The translations under genes were made by a program, and so were the position numbers. The notes below the pieces were generated by a model, which searched no databases, was not told where the DNA came from, and was given only the letters and a program-made list of their open reading frames with translations. Positions 1 through 7,742 of a DNA stretch of 22,287 bases are shown piece after piece. Position 1 is the first letter of the stretch. Each line of letters begins with the position of its first letter. Source of the stretch: CAZBZG01 sp964496245 (GTDB lineage Bacteria > Planctomycetota > SZUA-567); NCBI GenBank assembly GCA_964496245.1, contig CAZBZG010000043.1, positions 1 to 22,287 of the forward strand, read 5' to 3'.

Positions 1-20
1 AGGCACTTCTGATTGTGCTT

Positions 21-39
21 TTTGGAGAACGTCTCCAAA
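21..39. repeat. Perfect 8-bp inverted repeat, short hairpin
   Basis: The arms TTTGGAGA (21-28) and TCTCCAAA (32-39) are perfectly complementary around a 3-base loop. The hairpin lies just past the stop codon of the leftward efflux operon. On the minus strand it is not followed by a T run, so it is not a classical intrinsic terminator. It could still protect a 3' end or sit between this gene and the next. The context to the left is cut off. Confidence 0.35.
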
Positions 40-73
40 GCAGTTGGATCTTCTTTCCTGATGCGGTTCGTCT

Positions 74-1450
74 CTAAATCCCCAGGAATCTGCGCAGCGC
101 AATCAGAGGCTTGCGCAGAAGCCAGTAAGCCACGGATACCTCGTTCTTGCCGTACAAGACGGCCGTCCCCTTGAGTCCGATCTTGGGCGGCGGTCGACGC
201 GCCCCCCAGGCCACCTGCCATTCGGCCTCGGCCAGGAAGCTGGTCACCCCCTTCGGGCTGAGGGAGGTGCTCGGTGCGATGGTCACCACGCGCGCGCGCA
301 GGCCCGTGGCGGGCGACACGTTGAGGAGGATCTTGATGGGCATGGCGCGGTCGATGCTCACGTTGTCCGCCTCGGGCAGCCAGAGGCGCACTTTTGTGCG
401 CGCGGGGTCCACGAGGGTGACGACGCGTTCGCCCACGCGCACGGGTTTCCCCCGCCACTCGTGCGGGCGTTCGACCATGACTTCGCCGGCCGAGCGGGCG
501 CGCACCACGAGACGCTCGTCCTTCCACTGGGCGAGGGCCAGCCGGGCCCGCTCCTGGTCGAGCCGGTGAGCGAGCAGCGCCACCTCGCTCATGGCCTCGT
601 CGGCTTCAAAGGCTCTGGCGCGCGCGCGCTTGAGGCGCGATTCGATGATCGCCACCTGCTGACGCGCGACCTCGAGTTCGTGCCGGGCCACGCGTGGGTC
701 GTAGCGGAAGAGCGCGGCCCCGGGCCGCACCACGTCTCCAGGCTGCACGGCCAGTTCCTGAACGACCCCTTCGAGAGGAGCCGCCATGACCACGGGCTCC
801 CGGGCCACGACCTCGCAGGGGGCGACCACGCGCAAGTGCACGCGGTGCACGAAAGCCACGTAGAGCGCGGCCATGAGGCCCACGGCGAGCGCCGTGCGTC
901 GTCCGCGCGAACTCGGGAGGAGCCTCTTGAGGAGCGGGGGCGCGTGCACGCGTTCCCAGGCCGCGCCATACCCGTCCGCCAGGCTCTCGAGCAGGCGGAG
1001 TTCGTGCTCCGCCCAGACGCTCCCGCGCCGCTCCAGCCAAAGCCCGGCAGCTGCCCGTCCGTCCGCGTGGAGCGGAATCCAGGCCACGGACAGGCCGCTG
1101 CCATCCGAGTCGAGCACCCGCCAGGCAGCCGTTGCTGCACAGGCGTCCGCCCTGTCGAAGATCTGGGCGGCTTCCGGGTGGGGCAGGGCAGCGACGACTC
1201 GCTGCATGGCTTCGGCGAGTTCGGTGTCCGCATTCGTCTCCACCTGGCCGCTCAACCCCTCGAGCGCAGGACGACGGCCACCGAGACGCAAGAGGGCGGC
1301 CCGATCGTAGGGGCACAGCGCGACCGTGTCGTTCACGAGTTTGAAGACGAGACTCTGCCGGGTGGGGCTGCGAAAGGCCTGCACGGTGAGCTGGTGGATG
1401 GTCCCCAGCACTTGGGCGACCTGTTGCTCATCCGAAGGGGGTGGGCCCAT
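74..1450 (-). CDS. GAF-like domain/HlyD-family membrane-fusion adaptor
   Basis: This 458-residue protein has three parts. Residues about 12-170 resemble a degenerate GAF fold predicted to lie in the cytoplasm. One membrane segment follows (about 187-202, LAVGLMAALYVAFVHR). A periplasmic HlyD-like region comes last, with a lipoyl half motif at 222-250 (GVVQELAVQPGDVVRPGAAL), a short coiled-coil hairpin at 253-312, and a second lipoyl half plus beta-barrel to the end. HlyD-type adaptors bridge an inner-membrane exporter to a TolC channel. The start at 1450 follows the TAG of the upstream adaptor gene after one base, which suggests translational coupling; the reading frame upstream of it is only the out-of-frame interior of that gene. 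I infer that the GAF-like part senses a small molecule or protein and tunes export. No catalytic residues are recognised. The HlyD assignment is firm; the GAF assignment is moderate. Confidence 0.85.
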   Translation of the reverse strand: MGPPPSDEQQVAQVLGTIHQLTVQAFRSPTRQSLVFKLVNDTVALCPYDRAALLRLGGRRPALEGLSGQVETNADTELAEAMQRVVAALPHPEAAQIFDRADACAATAAWRVLDSDGSGLSVAWIPLHADGRAAAGLWLERRGSVWAEHELRLLESLADGYGAAWERVHAPPLLKRLLPSSRGRRTALAVGLMAALYVAFVHRVHLRVVAPCEVVAREPVVMAAPLEGVVQELAVQPGDVVRPGAALFRYDPRVARHELEVARQQVAIIESRLKRARARAFEADEAMSEVALLAHRLDQERARLALAQWKDERLVVRARSAGEVMVERPHEWRGKPVRVGERVVTLVDPARTKVRLWLPEADNVSIDRAMPIKILLNVSPATGLRARVVTIAPSTSLSPKGVTSFLAEAEWQVAWGARRPPPKIGLKGTAVLYGKNEVSVAYWLLRKPLIALRRFLGI

Positions 1451-1451
1451 G

Positions 1452-2219
1452 CTAGTTTCCGCGTGGCGAGAGGCGGACCGTGCCCCGCATGCCGCCGCGG
1501 AGCTTCCGGTCCTGGTTGGCCACTTCGGCAAAGACCTTGACCGAGGAGCTTGCGGGATCGATGACCGCGCCCACGTGACTGATGGTGGCCTGGACCACGC
1601 TTTTCGTCTCGAAGACTTCGATGGCCACGGTTGCGTCGAGCTTGACGTGCGGGAGTGCGGTCGAGCTCACGAGGAACTGGGCCCGGAGCACGCGATCGTC
1701 CACGATGTCTACGAGCTTCTGCCCGGGCTGGACGACCTCGTGCTTGTGCACGTGGACCTTGACCACGCGCCCTTCATACGGAGCGCGGATGGTACACGCA
1801 CTCAGACGCTTCTCCGCCAAGACCAGGTTGGCCTGCGCCACGGCCAGATCCATCCGTGCGGTCTCGACCTCCGTCACCGAGGCTCCGCCGTCCACGAGCA
1901 GGTTCTGTTTGCTTTGAAACTGCGCCTTGGCGCTCGCCACCTGCGCCCTGGCCTTGTCGCGGTTCGCCGCGTAGATGGTCTTGTCGAGCTGGATCAGGGC
2001 TTCGCCCGCCTTGAAGATCTGGCCCATTTCCTTCAGAATGTTTTCGACAGTGGATGGCACCTCCGCCGACAGGGTGGCCCGTTCGTGGGGCACAAGGATC
2101 ACGGAGATGGGACGGTCGTCCGGATCGGCCGCCCCGGATGGTTCGCCCGAGAAAAGGCTGAGGCATGCGAGCGAGCCGGCCGACAGCACGAGCGCCCAAG
2201 CAATGAGTCGGGCCTTCAT
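1452..2219 (-). CDS. Periplasmic adaptor subunit (HlyD/RND membrane-fusion protein family)
   Basis: This 255-residue exported protein has an N-terminal signal sequence (about 1-30, cleavage likely after SGA). Residues about 53-81 form the first lipoyl half motif (ENILKEMGQIFKAGEALIQL), 83-140 a coiled-coil hairpin, and about 146-176 the second lipoyl half (APYEGRVVKVHVHKHEVVQPG). A short beta-barrel follows (REST of the adaptor ending in LRGGMRGTVRL). It is shorter than typical RND adaptors of about 350-400 residues because the C-terminal membrane-proximal domain is reduced. The start has a good AGGAG ribosome site six bases upstream. It lies between the TolC-like gene and the GAF-HlyD gene, so the operon encodes two different adaptors. 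It probably forms the periplasmic link between a pump and TolC. The substrate is unknown. Confidence 0.88.
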   Translation of the reverse strand: MKARLIAWALVLSAGSLACLSLFSGEPSGAADPDDRPISVILVPHERATLSAEVPSTVENILKEMGQIFKAGEALIQLDKTIYAANRDKARAQVASAKAQFQSKQNLLVDGGASVTEVETARMDLAVAQANLVLAEKRLSACTIRAPYEGRVVKVHVHKHEVVQPGQKLVDIVDDRVLRAQFLVSSTALPHVKLDATVAIEVFETKSVVQATISHVGAVIDPASSSVKVFAEVANQDRKLRGGMRGTVRLSPRGN

Positions 2220-2257
2220 GGAAAGCTCCTGACGTGCATGAACCGTGAGGCGCTCCC

Positions 2258-2286
2258 AGTCTAGAGGGGGGGTGACGGAAATTCAA
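2258..2286 (-). promoter_or_regulatory. Possible internal sigma-70-like promoter for the adaptor pair
   Basis: Read on the minus strand, TTGAAT (2281-2286) and TAGACT (2258-2263) are separated by 17 bases. Each hexamer matches 4 of 6 consensus positions. Transcription would begin about 30 bases before the adaptor start at 2219. The 126-base space between the TolC-like gene and this adaptor is larger than elsewhere in the operon, which fits an internal promoter. The match could be chance. Confidence 0.3.
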
Positions 2287-2345
2287 AGAGAAAAGGACGC
2301 GGTTGCGCTTCGCACACGACAGGAGCGATTCTTCCCGACCCGCAC

Positions 2346-4061
2346 CTACCAGAGCAATTCGGCGGCTTCAAAGGCCCGCGCCGCATCGCGGCCGGGCGCG
2401 GCGCAGGCGCGGAGGTCCTCGGTGTCGGTCGATGCGGGACGCCGGGACCGGTCGGCGTTCGCCGCAGGAAACGCAAGCGTTGTCGTACGGAGAGACCGCT
2501 TCGGGCCAGGAGCGTCGGCACGGCTGTCCGCCTGCGCAGTTGGCTGAGCGGCCGCGGCATCGTGTGGTGGCTGCGGCCGAGCTTGCGCGACCGCGCCGCC
2601 TGGTTCCTTGCGCTCTCCCGGAGACCGGCCCAGGGCATTGTCGAGCCGCGCGCCAGCCACCATGTACTCGGCATGGGCGTTCATGTGGCGCACCCGCGCG
2701 AGCAGGGTGTCGACCTGCGCATTAAAGACGGCCCGGGCGCCGACTTCGCGCTCGCGCTTCCGGAGCGCAGCGAGCAGACGCTCCTGCACGCGGAACATCC
2801 GTTCCGTGAGACGCGCGCGCCGATAGGCGGCCTCGAGATCGACGGCGGCGAGGTGCACCTGCGTCAGGATGCCCTGGGCGAGGAGGACGCGCCTGATGCG
2901 CACGAGCTCCACGTCGGCCTTGGCCGCTTTCCACTCGAGGATGCGGCGGGGCAGGGCCAGCAGGTTCCAGGCGACGTCCACGCCCACGGTGTTCCAGTAC
3001 TGCTTGTACAGGTACGGATTGTCGTCGTAATGGCGGCGGCCGTAGAGATCCAGGGTCGGGCATATGCGCATGAGAGAGGCGCGTACGTCCTGGATCGCGA
3101 TGCGTTCGTGCAAGTCCTGCTCGCGCAACTCGGGACGGTTCTGCAGGGCTTCGGTTTCGAGTTGGGGCAGCGCGCACACGGGTTCAGAAATCGTCGTGAC
3201 TTCTGGCGGATCGGGAAGGACGAATGCGGTACCGGGCGCCAGCCCGATGAGTTCGGCCAGGCGTGTGCGGGTTTCAGCCACGCGCCCTTGGTAGACCGAG
3301 AGCGTCCATTCCATCCGCAACAGTTGCTTCTGCTGCTCGAGCGCGTCGGTGTCGGAGAGGGTCTTCTGCTCGATCTGTTCTTGGAGGCGTGCTTCGCGCT
3401 CGCGTGCCTCGGTCAGGACATGCTCCGCACGCGCTTGCGCCACGCTTGCGATGGCGAGTTGCCAGTACGCTCGGGTGACGTCGAGCGCAAGGCGCTGGCG
3501 CATCCGATCAAGTCGCTGGGTCAGGATGTCGACGCGGCGAGCGGACTGGCGCGCGCCGAGATACGAGAGGCCGAAATCCACGAGCTCCCACGTGAAGCCG
3601 ACGCTCGTCCGACGCGCATGCTGCTCGCTCGACCGCGATGGCTCGAGCGATTCCTGCCCCGTGTCGACGCTTTCGGAGGAGGATGCTGCGAGTTCGTTAC
3701 GGTAGGATTCATCCAGCCGCACGCGCACCGCGGGAAGCATCTTGAGCATCTCGCCGGTTGCCTTTTCTTTCTCGATGGCGCGTTCCTGCTGGAGCAGCGC
3801 GCGCTCTAGGTTGTGTTCCCAGGCGAGGCGGATGGCGGCCTCGACGCTGAGGGGCGAAGGCACGGAGATCGAACGCGCCTTGCGGAGGTGCAAATCGTCG
3901 CGAAGCAGGGCATGATGGCGCAGCGCGTCCGCGTCGGTGCGGAACGCACAGCTTGTGCACACCGCGGGGACGAGAAACCCGAGCCACGCGACCCGAACGG
4001 TCTGCACGATGCGGTGCAGTACAGAGGCGAACGTCCGTCCGATAACAAAACTCCTGTGCAA
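2346..4061 (-). CDS. TolC-family outer-membrane efflux protein
   Basis: This is a 571-residue outer-membrane factor that would form the exit duct of a tripartite exporter. Two OEP-type alpha-helical repeats are visible, at about 77-268 and 298-480. They have the usual long amphipathic helices rich in Ala/Arg/Glu/Gln and the motif RNRPELREQDL-like (QNRPELREQ) that opens the second repeat. An N-terminal hydrophobic segment ending VPAVCTSC could be a lipoprotein signal with Cys acylation, although the -3 residue is not canonical. The outermost start at 4061 is TTG and has no clear ribosome site; GTG at 4007 (giving MQTVRVAWLGF) makes a tidier signal peptide, so the start is uncertain. After about residue 482 comes an unusual tail of about 90 residues rich in Ala, Pro and Arg, probably disordered. 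The gene is followed by two adaptor genes on the same strand. Confidence 0.88.
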   Translation of the reverse strand: MHRSFVIGRTFASVLHRIVQTVRVAWLGFLVPAVCTSCAFRTDADALRHHALLRDDLHLRKARSISVPSPLSVEAAIRLAWEHNLERALLQQERAIEKEKATGEMLKMLPAVRVRLDESYRNELAASSSESVDTGQESLEPSRSSEQHARRTSVGFTWELVDFGLSYLGARQSARRVDILTQRLDRMRQRLALDVTRAYWQLAIASVAQARAEHVLTEAREREARLQEQIEQKTLSDTDALEQQKQLLRMEWTLSVYQGRVAETRTRLAELIGLAPGTAFVLPDPPEVTTISEPVCALPQLETEALQNRPELREQDLHERIAIQDVRASLMRICPTLDLYGRRHYDDNPYLYKQYWNTVGVDVAWNLLALPRRILEWKAAKADVELVRIRRVLLAQGILTQVHLAAVDLEAAYRRARLTERMFRVQERLLAALRKREREVGARAVFNAQVDTLLARVRHMNAHAEYMVAGARLDNALGRSPGERKEPGGAVAQARPQPPHDAAAAQPTAQADSRADAPGPKRSLRTTTLAFPAANADRSRRPASTDTEDLRACAAPGRDAARAFEAAELLW

Positions 4062-4092
4062 TGCGTCCCGGCGCTAAGGCGCGCGCGACAAA

Positions 4093-4106
4093 CCCGATAC
4101 CTGTAT
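4093..4106. promoter_or_regulatory. Small inverted repeat upstream of the TolC-like gene
   Basis: CGATAC and GTATCG are perfect complements separated by two bases. They sit in the 74-base space between the HEAT-like hypothetical gene and the TolC-like gene. The size and symmetry fit a dimeric repressor site. No regulator gene is nearby and the match is short, so this is a weak call. Confidence 0.2.
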
Positions 4107-4135
4107 CGACAGAACGATGCGTGAAACTGTTGGAT

Positions 4136-4831
4136 TTACCGGCGTCTGCGGCCTTCGAGGAGGAACCGGACGCGCTGCAGGAGGGGCTGCGGGAGATCGC
4201 TCTTGCGGGCGATCGCGTGCAGTTCATTGCGCGGGACGAAAGGAAGCAGGAAGAGACTGGCCTGGGCCGGTGTCTTGGGATTGTGCAGCAGCGCGCGGAT
4301 GACCTGCTGGTTGCAGCGGCAGCGCCGCGAGCGGGCCAGGTAGCCGAGAACCACGTTGCTCGTCACCGGGTTCTCCGCGATCTTGAGCATGGCATTCTCC
4401 GGCAGCGCGGGCGAGGCCACCACCTGCATGGCGAGCTCGGTGTGGTCGCTGCACGCGATGCGGATGCGCTCGCCCACCGTGCCGGTGTGGGCCAGGCGCT
4501 CGATTTGCTGCGGACGGAGTTGGCCGATGGTCGCGCGGCGAGTGTTCCTGCTTGCAGGAGTTGTCTGGGGCTGCGGTAGCGCAGGGGGCTCGTGCGTGCG
4601 CGCCGCGGCTGCTTGGGCAGGCCGCGTGTCGTGCGCAGATGGCGCGGGCGTGCGCTTGGGAGCAGGGGGCGGGGGAGGTGGGGGCGCACGGAACCGCGTC
4701 GTGCCTGAAGGACCGCACGGACGTGCAAACGGCCGCTCGAAGGGCTGCCGCCGCATGCGTACGCGGCGGAACTCAGCGGTGTCAGACTTGCCCGAACCGG
4801 TGTCGTGAGAGTCGTTCGCGCTGCCGACCAT
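4136..4831 (-). CDS. Hypothetical protein, proline-rich N-terminus and HEAT-like C-terminus
   Basis: This 231-residue protein has no signal peptide or membrane segment, so it is probably cytoplasmic. Residues 1-100 are low complexity with a run of eight prolines at 50-57. Residues about 102-228 form short helical units with the phrases VVASPALPENAMLKIAENP, RALLHNPKTPAQASLFLLPF and ELHAIARKSDLPQPLL. From memory, this spacing of Asn-Pro steps matches an uncharacterised helical-repeat family, common in deltaproteobacteria, in which segments like LVQNPKTP recur. I could not check this by search. A Cys-x-Cys pair (RCRCN, 171-173) is present. An AGGAAGG-type ribosome site precedes the ATG. It leads the efflux operon, which suggests a regulatory or scaffolding role, but the function is unknown. 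Confidence 0.7.
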   Translation of the reverse strand: MVGSANDSHDTGSGKSDTAEFRRVRMRRQPFERPFARPCGPSGTTRFRAPPPPPPPAPKRTPAPSAHDTRPAQAAAARTHEPPALPQPQTTPASRNTRRATIGQLRPQQIERLAHTGTVGERIRIACSDHTELAMQVVASPALPENAMLKIAENPVTSNVVLGYLARSRRCRCNQQVIRALLHNPKTPAQASLFLLPFVPRNELHAIARKSDLPQPLLQRVRFLLEGRRRR

Positions 4832-5022
4832 CGGCAGTCCCTTCCTGAGGGTCCGTCAGCCGCTCAGCCCAGCCAGAGGACGCGGCCTCACGCATCTGCA
4901 GAATACCTACAATTACCGTTCCAGAAGAACGCATGCGACCATAGGCCAGTGACGCAGTGCAACGCTGGCGCTTGGAAGCACTTCCGCTGCGCGCGCACAC
5001 GTCGCGGCGCGTGACACACCAT

Positions 5023-5053
5023 ACGCAACGCGATGCATGACAAGACGTTGCGT
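5023..5053. repeat. Inverted repeat with 8-bp arms, possible operator
   Basis: ACGCAACG (5023-5030) and CGTTGCGT (5046-5053) are perfect complements around a 15-base spacer. The pair lies between the two divergent operons. Centre-to-centre spacing of 23 bases is compatible with a dimer bound on one DNA face. No regulator is identified and the stretch is not otherwise coding. Confidence 0.3.
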
Positions 5054-5327
5054 CACCGCGATGCGTCCGGCACCTGCGCATGGCTCGCAGATCAGCCCGC
5101 AATTGCTACCGCGTGCGCATATAGATGAGGAACAACACGGAGATGGCTCTGCTGCACGGACGGACGGCCGCGTAAAGAAGCGTGCACGTCTGCGGTGTTG
5201 TGCGTGCGTTTCTTGACACCTGCGCAAGCGGCCTGGTGTGCCTGTCTCTCGTGCGGGCGCGATGAGATGCCGCACAGCTCGACGACCAGGTCGCGACCTG
5301 AATGCTGCGGGCCGCGTGGCTTGGCGG

Positions 5328-5356
5328 TTGACACTCGCGGTCTGTCGTCCTACCAT
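5328..5356 (+). promoter_or_regulatory. Sigma-70-like promoter of the rightward operon
   Basis: A perfect -35 TTGACA (5328-5333) is followed after exactly 17 bases by TACCAT (5351-5356), which matches 4 of 6 of the -10 consensus. Transcription would start near 5363 and give a leader of about 140 nt before the ATG at 5502. This is the best promoter match in the intergenic region and points towards the first gene of the large operon. Confidence 0.5.
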
Positions 5357-5449
5357 ACGCAGACCTGATCGCGGGCCGGGATCCGGTGGTTTGGCGAAAA
5401 ATCTTAAAGAGTCGCGAACTTGCCGAAGGGAAACGCGTTCTTGCATACA

Positions 5450-5472
5450 GAGGAAGAAAAGCAACCTTCCTC
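5450..5472 (+). promoter_or_regulatory. Leader hairpin upstream of the first gene of the right operon
   Basis: GAGGAAG (5450-5456) and CTTCCTC (5466-5472) can pair perfectly around a 9-base A-rich loop. The hairpin ends about 16 bases before the ribosome site at 5489. It could stabilise the transcript or influence translation initiation. It is too small to be called a riboswitch. Confidence 0.3.
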
Positions 5473-5488
5473 GTCGGGCTGGAGATAA

Positions 5489-5494
5489 AGGGAG
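5489..5494 (+). promoter_or_regulatory. Ribosome binding site deciding the start at 5502
   Basis: AGGGAG lies seven bases before the ATG at 5502. Together with the signal peptide that follows, it selects this start over the open frame that extends back to 5238. Confidence 0.65.
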
Positions 5495-5501
5495 CCGCAT
5501 C

Positions 5502-7718
5502 ATGCCTGGAAGCGCCGTGCGAGCATTGTTTTGTTTTCGCAACGCAGGATGGTGCCTGTTCCTGGCGGGGGTGGTGCTCGGCGCGGCCGGTCGGGCACAC
5601 GCGCGCGAGAAACTGGTGCCTGCCAATTTCCAGAAACACCGCGATGCGCTCGGCTTCGAGTGGGACGTGCAACAGCACGGCACCATCGGCGACGGCAGCA
5701 ACGACTGTTTCGACGGCGCGGTCGCGCTTTCGGTGAACGGGACGAACTTCCAGCCCCAGACCTCGCAGATGACGTCAAGCGGCATCGAGTACGTGCTGGA
5801 ACGAAAGAACCTGAACGGCTTCGACGTGACGCGCCGCATCCTCTTGGACACAAAGCGTTCGGTCGTGCGTTACATCGAATCCTTCCACAATCCCCAGTCC
5901 GCGCCGCGCCAACTCCAGGCGCAGTTGAGCACCACGCTCGGCAGCAGTTGTGCGCAGACCATCACCACCAGCGGACAGGTGTTCAGCGGTGCCCTGGGCA
6001 AGAAGGACGTCGGCCTACTGACGATCTCGAATACGCAGCGCCCCTGCGTGCTGTTTCTGCTGGGCGACCACCGCAGCGGCCACCAGCCGGCAGTGAACAT
6101 CCGATCCCAGCGGCACTACCAGTTCAACTACACGATCAACGTCAAACCCGGGAAGACCGCGACCCTCGTACACCTCATGGCGCAGCGGCGGGGCGTCACA
6201 CCGGCCTCGGTCGCCCAGATCGTCAAGCCGCTCTACCGCCGTCGCCTGATCCAACCCGAGATCCCGCGGGCGCTTCGCCGTACGGTGGTCAATTTCAGCG
6301 TCGGGGGTTGGGCCTCCCTGCAGCCGGGCGCGCCCCTGCAGCCGCTCCTCGCGCTCTTGGAGAACCTGGGCGTGGAGCGCGGCGAACAGGACGTGCTGGT
6401 CACCGGCGAAGAGACGCGCCTGCGCGGACGACTCATGAGCGAACCCTGGACCGTCAAGACGCGGCACGGCACGGTCGAGGTCGCGCCCGACGCGGTCGGC
6501 ATGCTCTGCGGTGGAGCGGGAGAGGGCCGGCCCATGCGGACGTTCCTGCGCAACGGCGAGATCCTGCTCGGGCCGGTGGAGAGCCACGGCCTGCGCTTTT
6601 CCACGAGCGACGGGGTCATGGTGCGCCTAGAGCCGGCTTCGGTGCACATGTTCGTACGGGCCAAGCAGGGGGACGGCAAGGGGGTTGCACCGGAACATGC
6701 CGTTGCGTATCTCGAGACCCACGAGGGAGAACGCCTGGCCCTGGCCGGACAGGAGGACCTGCGGATTCCGGCGGCTTTGCCCTGGGGAACCGCTGAATTC
6801 CCGCTCCAGGCGATCGAATGTCTGACCTACGTGCGCAACGGACAACCGGGCTATCGCGTGGCCCTGACCGACGGCAGCCGTCTCCGCGTACTCCTGCGCG
6901 GGGAAGCGCTGACCGTGCGAACGCTCCGCTTCGGACCGATCCAACTCTATCCCCAGGCCATTGCGCGGGTGGTGTGTATCAAACGCCCCAAGCCCAAGAC
7001 CCCGGCCAAGACGAAAGGCACAACCACCCACGGCGACGACGGCATCCCGGAGGCCATGGCCAAGAAGCTCGCAACCAAGGTCACCCTGCGATTCGACGAC
7101 ACCTCGGTCCCGGAAGCCCTCAAGCTGTTCGCAGAGCAGGTACGCGTGCCTACGCGCCTCGCAAAGGTCGAGCAGGAAGCCCCGGAGATCGGAGAGATCC
7201 GGCTCACGCTCCAGATCAAAGATATGCTCGCGCGCAAGGCATTGGCCTGGATCAAGGAGCTGAGCGGACTCGACTACCACATCGGTCCCAGCGGGATCGT
7301 CTTCGGACGTGAGGATGCGTCCGACCCCGAGCCGGAGGCGGAAACCGAGGACCCTGCAAAGATCCGCGCGCCACACTTCCGGCTCGTCGGCGACAGTCGT
7401 CTGGTCGGCCGCTTCGCCGAAGGGGAACTCTCTTTCATCGCCATGAACGGTCCCGTGACGATCCAACCCGAGCAACTCCGGCGACTCGAACGCCGCGACG
7501 GCGAAGACGTGGAGCGCTGGCCGTTTGCCGTTTCGTTGAACGACGGTGGGCGTCTGAAGGGCCGTCTCCCCCATCGCGTCATCCAGGTGAAGGCCCTGGA
7601 CGGCATTTACCGGATTCCGCTGCAGCACGTCCAAGGGTTTGTCAATCCGGAGGCCCGTTCCGCCGCATCAGAGCCCCCCTCCGATCGCGCACCCGACGGG
7701 CCGCCGGCCGACTGGTAG
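5502..7718 (+). CDS. Secreted beta-repeat protein with STN-like insert, paralog A
   Basis: This is a 738-residue protein of unknown function. A signal peptide spans 1-34 (cleavage likely after RAHA). Residues 36-270 form an N-terminal domain shared with the next gene; compare KLVPANFQKHRDALGFEWDV here with RLVPAQFTPRTDAMGFRWDI there. Six beta-rich units of about 40 residues follow, each of the form 'dG..l.G....l.l.t..G.v.v....v..l', at about 297-336, 345-386, 400-443, 451-493, 626-664 and 675-714. Between units four and five sits a segment at about 526-602 (VTLRFDDTSVPEALKLFAEQ, then LTLQIKDMLARKALAWI) that resembles secretin/TonB short N-terminal (STN) domains. The tail is Pro/Ala-rich. The protein is predicted to be periplasmic or surface-located. 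It opens the long operon containing MoxR and the vWA proteins, so I infer a partner or client of that machine. Confidence 0.85.
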   Translation: MPGSAVRALFCFRNAGWCLFLAGVVLGAAGRAHAREKLVPANFQKHRDALGFEWDVQQHGTIGDGSNDCFDGAVALSVNGTNFQPQTSQMTSSGIEYVLERKNLNGFDVTRRILLDTKRSVVRYIESFHNPQSAPRQLQAQLSTTLGSSCAQTITTSGQVFSGALGKKDVGLLTISNTQRPCVLFLLGDHRSGHQPAVNIRSQRHYQFNYTINVKPGKTATLVHLMAQRRGVTPASVAQIVKPLYRRRLIQPEIPRALRRTVVNFSVGGWASLQPGAPLQPLLALLENLGVERGEQDVLVTGEETRLRGRLMSEPWTVKTRHGTVEVAPDAVGMLCGGAGEGRPMRTFLRNGEILLGPVESHGLRFSTSDGVMVRLEPASVHMFVRAKQGDGKGVAPEHAVAYLETHEGERLALAGQEDLRIPAALPWGTAEFPLQAIECLTYVRNGQPGYRVALTDGSRLRVLLRGEALTVRTLRFGPIQLYPQAIARVVCIKRPKPKTPAKTKGTTTHGDDGIPEAMAKKLATKVTLRFDDTSVPEALKLFAEQVRVPTRLAKVEQEAPEIGEIRLTLQIKDMLARKALAWIKELSGLDYHIGPSGIVFGREDASDPEPEAETEDPAKIRAPHFRLVGDSRLVGRFAEGELSFIAMNGPVTIQPEQLRRLERRDGEDVERWPFAVSLNDGGRLKGRLPHRVIQVKALDGIYRIPLQHVQGFVNPEARSAASEPPSDRAPDGPPADW

Positions 7719-7742
7719 GCCCCCGGCCAGAGGAAGGACACC

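Larger units (their letters stand above)
4832..5501. other. Divergent intergenic control region
   Basis: About 670 bases separate the leftward efflux operon from the rightward MoxR/vWA operon. I find no convincing gene here; the open frames are short or run into neighbours out of frame. It holds the rightward promoter, a leader hairpin, an 8-bp inverted repeat and a small palindrome GGAAGCACTTCC (4974-4985). A leftward promoter is not obvious; the best -10-like string is TATTCT on the minus strand near 4900, without a good -35. A second TTGACA at 5213-5218 on the plus strand lacks a matching -10. Confidence 0.6.

Noticed and set aside
1..23. Possible intrinsic terminator for a plus-strand gene to the left (weak stem then TTTTT)
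   Set aside because: The stem is only four Watson-Crick pairs plus weak extensions with an 8-base loop, and no upstream gene is visible.
5213..5241. Second TTGACA as an additional promoter
   Set aside because: No acceptable -10 hexamer is found at 16-18 bases from it.
5238..5501. Upstream extension of paralog A to an earlier start at 5238
   Set aside because: It would cover the best promoter and add an Arg-rich, non-signal stretch. The ATG at 5502 has a good ribosome site and begins a proper signal peptide.
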